Assembly (NCBI GenBank): GCA_036346205.1
Contig: JARFJB010000534.1
Span: forward strand, 657,001 to 721,000
Reading direction: 5' to 3'
Source: Vesta saturnalis
Taxonomy: Eukaryota > Arthropoda > Insecta > Coleoptera > Lampyridae
DNA length: 64,000 bases
Shown: one piece after another, positions 57,653 through 64,000 of the stretch
Numbering within the stretch: the stretch's first letter is position 1
Layout: each line of letters opens with the position of its first letter
Translations under genes and position numbers: made by a program
The notes under the pieces: model-generated
What the model was told of the DNA's origin: nothing
What the model saw: only the letters and a program-made list of their open reading frames with translations
Databases searched by the model: none

Positions 57653-60310
57653 CTATATCTAACTAAAGGTACCTTATTCGTAAAGCGGTCTGGATATACA
57701 TCATATCTACTAATGTTGTAACGCCCTTCTCTTCGGACCATTACTTATTTAAGTAATTGGTGCAAGTTTGGTACAAGTCTAATTTGCTCTTCCGCGGTTT
57801 AGCTCAAATTGTCAGAAACGGGGTGGTTCGAAGGTTTATTTTGGATATCTCTTTTAATCACTAATTGAGATTACTTCATCAATTCGCTACTTGCAGTACA
57901 CTGCCGGATAAACAAAAATCAGAATGGTTTTATAAATATATTGAATATTTATCTACATATCTAAAATTTTACTTCACTTATAAACTAACTAAACAACACA
58001 AGCTCAATTCAAAATAACAAAAGAAAATAAATCACTGGACACTCCACCACAAAAATATAAGTGAACGGATCTCTCTCCGGATGGCCGAGGACAAATCTTC
58101 GACTTCCCCGGCGGCGACGTGTGAGTACTATCCGAAGGAAAATTTATTAGAAATACAAATAATGCAACAAATAATTATTTGGAGATAAAAAATGCGGCGT
58201 TAAATTCCTCGATACGTGGGTGACAGGTAGCGATTCAAACGAGAATGCTTAAAGTGGTTTCTCTCGTGAAATATTTCTTTCAATCTTGTCAGAATGTCCA
58301 CAAAACGTTATAAATTTCTGTAGACCAATGTTAGGTAGAAATAAATCGATATTTTTAAATTTACGTATTTAATTTCATATCTTACCGTTTTTACACTTAT
58401 GTTTACAGGATAAATTGTTTTTATTGATTGGATAATTATAACAGGAAAACTTAGATCTATTATTTACAGGAAAAAATACTGCTAGTTGCTTACGGGCGTG
58501 TCTTCATGAGATTGAATTACTTAAACTTTGTAGCAGACGAATTGTTAACTGCAATTGCTAACAGTTTCGTTGCTATTATGAAAGGGTGCTATTTACAATA
58601 TGAAAGCGAATAAAGCGGCGCGTTATTATAAATTATCTATGACGCTTGCTGGGTTTACGCATACAGCTGTTTATATGGTGCCATTAACTTTTAGTGCGTC
58701 TGACGAATTGGGTTTTTAATTAAGAGAAAGTATTTACATTTCGAATGTAAATTACTTGGGGGACTCTCTTTAACAAATCTGGTCGGGACTAAACGACAAA
58801 ATATTGGGTTACCGGAATATATACAGGGCAAGTTCTTTGGCCCTCGTGAAGATTTAATTACAGGCTTCTGATTAATTGAGAGTACACTAAGCGTAAAACA
58901 ACACTTCTTAATTCAGGATTATTTACGTACGCTGTAAGTACTTGTAACACCTCGTGAATGACCATAGAAATTTAATTTTATTTCAATTTAGTATAAGAGA
59001 TTTATTACTCTGCAGTACCTTGTATAAATGCTTTTATGAAAGTTACTGTATATATTGTAGTATTAAGTTACGTGTGCGCGGAAAAGGAGACGCTGAAAAA
59101 CTCGCGAAAGAGAGCGTCCGTGATTGACAGCGTAATAGTGAACGCTGGTCGATCTTTAAAATCACAAGCAAGTGATGCAACCGTAAACAATTATTAATGA
59201 CGGCCATTAAAATGTTGCAGTGAACTAAACTGCTGTAAAATATTAAAGTTATAAAAAGCCGTAAGTGCGATATTTATATAAGTGAGTTCTGTTTCTCTTG
59301 GAGAAGTAAACGGCAATTTACATTTACTACAAGAAGCTTTTGTCGTTAATTCGCCTAGCTTTTGTAGTATCAATTGGCTTTTGTTGTCGGAAGCGAGAAT
59401 TGCATCAAGGCAACAATGTACGCCTTTATCGGACGGATTTGCTTAAGTGATGAAAGAAGATTGGTAGTTACAGGTTTTTGCATGTAATTTGTTTAATGCT
59501 TAATAATTAAAAAGGTGACACTAATCTAGAAACGTGTCTCCGTTATTGAATTGAGTTGATATCTAGAGGATTCTTACGTCAGGTTTCGATTGCATGTTTA
59601 GTAGTAGCTTTAAACACGTATCTTGTTTTCGTTATATTGAGGATTTAAAATTGTTTTGTCTGTTATTTGTAATAAACATATCATCAAAGTTTTATTGTTC
59701 ATAAATGCATTAAAAGCACCCCAGAAGTCCTGTAGAGTAAAGAGTTTTCTCATTGCGTTCAGTTATAGTCGAGACATATAAAAAAATTAATTAACATTCA
59801 TTTGAATTAAAAAAAGCAATAAACGAGGAAGCGGGTCAGTTACAGTAGCCCATCACAAACAAACAATGATTACATACTATCGGAATGATGATTGAAATAT
59901 CTGGATTTTGTAAAACTGGACTTAGAAATAATTACCTTGGACAGGAAAATTACGTAAAGTAATTGGAAGTAATGCTTACTTTTCTAATGTAATTTTATAG
60001 CAGGTATTTATTACAGAAATGAATAGCGGCTTTTGGAATTGGATCAACTTATTGTACACGATTGCGGCCTGCAATTTCATTCTACCTTATAAGCGTGTGT
60101 GTGTCTGTAATCAAAGTCACTAGTGGACAATGGCAAACATCCAATGGCGGTGAACCAGGAATAGATTTTCCGACGATGTCAAGAAACGGCGCCGAGACTA
60201 CTTTCCTGCGATAACGCATCCGTTTGTGTATTTTATAGCGTAGGTGTTGTTCAAAAACTTACGTGTGGGCTAAATCGGGCACTAAGTGCCTACTGGTCGA
60301 TAGTTGATCA
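57653..60310. other. Long stretch without a recognised gene
   Basis: Contains TGTAACGCCC at 57717 and CTTGTAACA near 58941, which resemble LTR ends, but no target-site duplication or primer-binding site supports an LTR. Open frames have no known motifs. Confidence 0.35.
59270..59310 (+). promoter_or_regulatory. Possible core promoter (TATA box)
   Basis: TATTTATATAAGTGAG at 59271 followed by TTCTGTTTCTCTTGG. No recognisable coding sequence is found downstream; assignment is weak. Confidence 0.2.
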
Positions 60311-60320
60311 GGGAAGGTAT

Positions 60321-60440
60321 AGTGGTGCAGGGGAAGAATGCTTTAAACGGCGAAAATATTGAAATAAACTCCGGATCTGGTCTGTGGTGCAGGGGGAGAA
60401 TGTCCGAAGTGGCGAAGACCTGGACACAGACTTCGATATT
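60321..60440. repeat. Tandem duplication, period about 63 bp
   Basis: GTGGTGCAGGGG.AGAATG followed by GGCGAA.A occurs at 60321 and again at 60384 with about 20 percent differences. An open frame runs through it but has no known motif. Confidence 0.6.
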
Positions 60441-60644
60441 TTTTCTATTAGTATGCTTAATTGTTAGTAACTTACTCTTATTTATGCCTATTACTACTTC
60501 TTATTCCCGCGGACTGTTCAGGAGTATGATTTCTCTTCAGTCCTGGTTCATCTGTGTTGATGGGGTTAGATTGATTTTTTATTGTGTTTAGTGCACTCAA
60601 TGTAGTGTGTGGTGTTATGTGTAGACAAAAAAATTATTAAAAAA

Positions 60645-61960
60645 TAATTCAATGGAGGTCGGAGGTCTATAACAGGGCGTTTGTAGGTCTTGTAGGGTGT
60701 TCGGGGCGGCAACTCCCTATGCGACCCCTAACGGTGCCGAGGAGGTTGAATCGGTTTCGTACTTTGCTTAATGTCTTGTTTAAGTCGGCGCCCCAATTGA
60801 GGGTTATGGTAAATGTTATTCCTTGGTAGGTAATGTCGTCTCAAAGTGGTAATCTATACCCTTGCAGGGAATGATTACGTCATCTTTAGAGAGTAGATCG
60901 TGTTTGGTATAGACAGAGTGTCGTAATAACGTGCCTTGTGTATTGGCCGGGTTTGCGGAGACTTTCCATTGGTTGACCCAATTGGAGAAGTTCCGTAAGT
61001 TGGTGGAAATTTTTTTGGAGTCATTTTTAATAGACGATTGGCTGCCCAGAAGACAGTGTTGTCGGCAAATTGTGCCAGGGATACTCCGGGAATTGTCACG
61101 ATCGTGTGCAAAGATAACGTAGAATATTGGGACCAAGGAACAACCCTGAGGCACGCCTGCTTGTGGGTAAAATTTTGAGAGTGAGCTGAGTCTACTCGGA
61201 CTCCCACTATCTTGTTAGATACGATAGTAGGAGCTTCGTAAGCTCGAGGAATATCTAAGACTTCGATTTTGTAAATTAGGCCCACATACCAGACTTTGCC
61301 AAAGGCTTGTTTTCCGTCTAAGAATACGGCGAGGTTAGAATGGCGATGGTTATAAAGGCTTGCGATGTTTCTGTAAGGAGCTTTAGTAGTGGGTCTTAGC
61401 ATATTCTGTTTGGTTGAAAGTCGGACAGGAGGTTATTGGATTCTAGGTAATATCTTAGCCTTAGAGCTAGGGTCTGCTCAAAGCATTTTCTTAGGCAGCT
61501 GAGAGAGATGGGCCTATAAGATGAGGGTTTTTTCAAGTCGAAGAAGTTTCTAATTCTAGGGATCATGACATGACGGTCGAGGCGGATTTCCACGCCGTCA
61601 GGAGGTAGGAAATGGTGAGTCGTTTTCGTCTAGGATTATCTCTGGCAATTCGGAGTTTTGAAAATCCTCAAGGTCCTGCTCTAGACACGTTTTAAAAGCA
61701 TCATTTAACTAAGTGAAGTCGGCTTGTAGGTGAAGGCGGAAGTGTTCGGCCTTACCTTGGCCGCTAGAAATTAGGCTAGGTGGGATTGGAGCTTAGTCTT
61801 ATGTTCGGTAGGTACATTGAAAGTGTGCCGTATTTTAAGCATTATGCACGGTTTTATGTAATCATGAAGTAGGCCGGCAATGCTATCGGTAGACGTAAGC
61901 GCTGCTTATTGGTCTCGGGGAGCAAGGGTTACCAATGAGATTCTGCTGTAAAAAGGCTTT
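60645..61960 (-). pseudogene. Jockey/CR1-like LINE, reverse transcriptase relic
   Basis: Minus strand: KPSSYRPISLSCLRKCFEQT and LRLRYYLESNNLLSDFQPN (61396-61540), then AVFLDGKQAFGKVWYVGLIY (motif A; the usual KAFDKVW has Gly for Asp), LVPWSQYSTL or, in another frame, MPQGCSLVPIFYVIF, then AQFADNTVFWAAN (motif C; FADD has become FADN), RNFSNWVNQWKVSANPANTQ and finally TLSKVRNRFNLLGTVRGRIG near 60740. Frames alternate, so this is a relic. Sequence from 61600 to 61960 is probably its upstream part. Confidence 0.8.
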
Positions 61961-62355
61961 AGTAATAACGGCAGTGGGAGTAAAATTGATTACCTATTTC
62001 TTTATTTATAACGGATACTTAAAGAAAATGATTAATTAATAAATACATGTTTCACATGTGAAAGTAATAAAAATTATACCAATTTTCTCAGTGTATCACT
62101 AATTTGATGGCGTTGTTTTTTAAAATAAATAATTATATCAGTGATCACACAGTGAAGATAACTCAGTTTATTACGTTCTAGAGTGATATCTTTATTGTTT
62201 CATAATACATAAGAACAGAGAATGTGACGATCAGAAATAGATGTACATGTAATAAAAATCATTTCATTTCTACATTTATTAGAATGTGTTACAATATCAA
62301 AATTAACAATTCTTCAGTCTTCATAACAATGCTATCAAGAGCACACTTCTGTCAT
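61961..62355. other. Intergenic stretch and PIGS 3' flank, nothing else recognised
   Basis: AT-rich. It includes the minus-strand 3' untranslated region of PIGS, whose polyadenylation site I could not place with confidence. Confidence 0.35.
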
Positions 62356-63595
62356 TTAATCAACTTTCGCTTTCTTTGCAGGTTCATACCACCGTTTTAT
62401 CGACAGCATCGACATAACAACTGGAATCATTATAGGTAAAAATAACGGAATATAAACAGCATATCTAAAAAACAAAAAGAATTATTTCGCACACCCACAA
62501 AATTTCAAATCATACTTCTGATCGTCAGGAAAATAGAGCAAAGCTAAAAGTGAAGGATCGCTAAATGCAGCTTCGGAATTTAAAAATGCAATTTTTGCTG
62601 CTTCCAATCCTAATTTTAAATCCCCATGTTTCAAAAATTCATCTGTCTCTCTTGCTTTTAATACTGCTATATTAATTTTATCAGCAACGTCATCACTAAT
62701 TACAATACTGTTAATTTCTGATAAAAGTTGTGCTAAACTTTTTAATGTGCGTCTGGTCGACTCCAGCATTTCGGTTGCTTTTGTAAATATAAAATTGTCT
62801 ATATCAGATTCTTTATTCCCACTTAATTTTAATAATTGCTGTAATTGATTTATAAACGTGGAAATAATCCATTGTAGCTGTGGTTTGAAAATACCAGTTT
62901 CACATGATTCTATGTTAGGATTGAGTATTGATACACCACCCCAACGTGGACTTAAAAAGGAATTTGTTTCAAGTTTGGTATTTCCATCTAAAATGTAAAG
63001 TGGAGCTTTGCAAGAAGCAATGTATAAAACAAGGTTAATGCTGGGCCGTTGTGAAATATGTGACCAAAGCTTCTTTTCTAAAGGTGTTATTATATGTGGT
63101 AATTGTTCTTGTGTAAGAGTGTAGTAATTGTCTATTTTTTTAGGTGACACACCTAATTCAGTTAAGTATAACCATTGTGTTTTCACAGTAAAATTTATTA
63201 CATCTGATAATGTGTTTAGAAATGGTTGCAAATTATTATCTATAAGTTCACCGTCTAAATCTACTTTTAAGAGTTGAGGGACTGGATTGACAATCGTAAT
63301 TAGTATATCATATTCAACACTTAACGGAAGACCATAAGATTTATTTGTTGTATTTTTTATTTCGAATTCGAACATTTCATTTAGGGGTAGAGACGCTCGA
63401 TAGACACGAGTTGTCATCCACCATACTGGCAGACCAACTCCGACTAGAATTACTATAAAAGATATAACACTGTATAATCGATAGATTGCTTCCGGATCTA
63501 TAATACAAATACAATGATGTGGTCGTGTATAAACAGATTTTACCTTTTTTATTTATATCAAATGTGGATTCATTTTCCTTTTTGTCGGTAGACAT
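62356..63595 (-). CDS. PIGS: GPI transamidase component PIG-S, three exons, short form
   Basis: Subunit of the endoplasmic reticulum complex that attaches GPI anchors to proteins. Exons on the minus strand: 63595-63544, 63497-62516, 62464-62356; introns 46 and 51 bp, GT-AG, phases agree; 380 residues. An N-terminal membrane helix (VISFIVILVGVGLPVWW) is followed by the family signature TTRVYRASLP. The lumenal part holds YDILITIVNPVPQLLKVDLD, PFLNTLSDVINFTVKTQWLY, LPHIITPLEKKLW, SPRWGGVSILNPN, RRTLKSLAQLLSEINSIVIS, DPSLLALLYFPDDQKY, and a C-terminal membrane helix AVYIPLFLPIMIPVVMSML. The human protein is 555 residues; compared with it about 150-170 residues are missing between YRASLP and the YDILITIVNP block, inside an uninterrupted exon. 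The 3' exon joins at QK|YAVYIP using a GTATGA donor. Confidence 0.9.
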
Positions 63596-64000
63596 TATCT
63601 TTAAATTTAAATTATAAAACTAAGCTTAAATCTATTTTGAGGTTATATATTGAGATATAAATATTACAACGTTGTCAATTTTATATAGATATTGACAATT
63701 TCATGGGCGTCGCCAGCGTAGTGCAGATGCCTCCTTACAATCCCAGACAAAATTTAACAAAAGTAAATTTCATAAAGAAGTTGGTACAAATAAAATAGTT
63801 TAAAAAAAGCGCCAATAACGTCCTCACAATTTCATGGAACCGCGATCGACAGAATAAAGTGCGTATAGATAATACAAGTGGTTGAGGGTTCAGAGGTGTT
63901 TACTAAGTGAGATCACGTTCGAATTCAATAATGCAATAAAACCAAGATATTGGTGAAGCAGAATAACAGCCTGCGGGTAATTTTAATAAACCTAATAATA
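63596..64000. other. Upstream flank of PIGS
   Basis: Probably contains the PIGS promoter. No TATA box or other feature is clear. Confidence 0.35.

Noticed and set aside
57717..58949. Solo LTR bounded by TGTAACGCCC and CTTGTAACA
   Set aside because: The flanking 5 bp differ (no target-site duplication), no primer-binding site or polypurine tract is adjacent, and no gag or pol sequence is linked.
60304..60591. 95-codon frame with a hydrophobic stretch as a membrane protein
   Set aside because: The N-terminal half is a non-coding-looking tandem duplication of about 63 bp, and the hydrophobic part has no family resemblance.

Overview
The window is AT-rich eukaryotic DNA with an animal, most likely insect, character. 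It has three conserved single-copy genes with very short introns (about 45-60 bp), abundant long (TA)n tracts, and a dense layering of decayed transposable elements. The order of insect cannot be settled from this window; nothing is bacterial, and there are no operons, rRNA genes or CRISPR arrays.

Three host genes are well supported. CSTF1 (CstF-50, a WD40 subunit of the mRNA 3'-end cleavage stimulation factor) lies on + at 29669-31126 in four exons. TM9SF4 (a nine-pass Golgi/endosomal membrane protein) lies on + at 42335-46383 in eight exons, with a first exon holding only four codons. PIGS (GPI transamidase subunit) lies on - at 62356-63595 in three exons, and appears to lack a large part of the usual lumenal domain. 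All splice junctions given here were worked out by hand from GT-AG sites, codon phase and the known family sequence.

The rest is mostly mobile DNA. 1-19.2 kb: two IS630/Tc1-mariner-type transposase relics, a Polinton/Maverick-type protein-primed DNA polymerase relic, an AT-rich repeat field, a GC-rich promoter-like island, and a LINE split by a three-level nest. That nest is a long-TIR mariner-like element (12445-17780) which itself carries a Penelope-like composite and a second long-TIR mariner-like element (16030-17697). 19.2-24.4 kb: few features. 24.4-27.6 kb: a near-complete RTE-like LINE on - with a 12-bp target-site duplication. 27.9-29.4 kb: a jockey-like endonuclease fragment and a small TIR element with a tRNA-like core. 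31.7-39.3 kb: a gag-like fragment, a pogo-like element (32439-37749) that hosts a piggyBac-like element (33180-35425), a third copy of a spliced DDE transposase family, and a LINE 3' end. 39.8-41.6 kb: a mariner N-terminal relic and a MULE-type SWIM zinc-finger relic. 46.8-62 kb: unidentified repeats, a foldback-like element with tandem-repeat arms, jockey-like LINE relics, a 763-bp inverted-repeat MITE, a tight 129-nt hairpin and a Crypton-like tyrosine recombinase relic.

The strongest unusual points are the nested stack, where removing each inner element with one TA restores the outer one (including a LINE reading frame); the Penelope composite, whose two opposed 3' ends each carry a tRNA-like unit and one a hammerhead-like core; the foldback-like element; and the short PIGS. 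Family assignments rest on motif recognition from memory, not on database searches.
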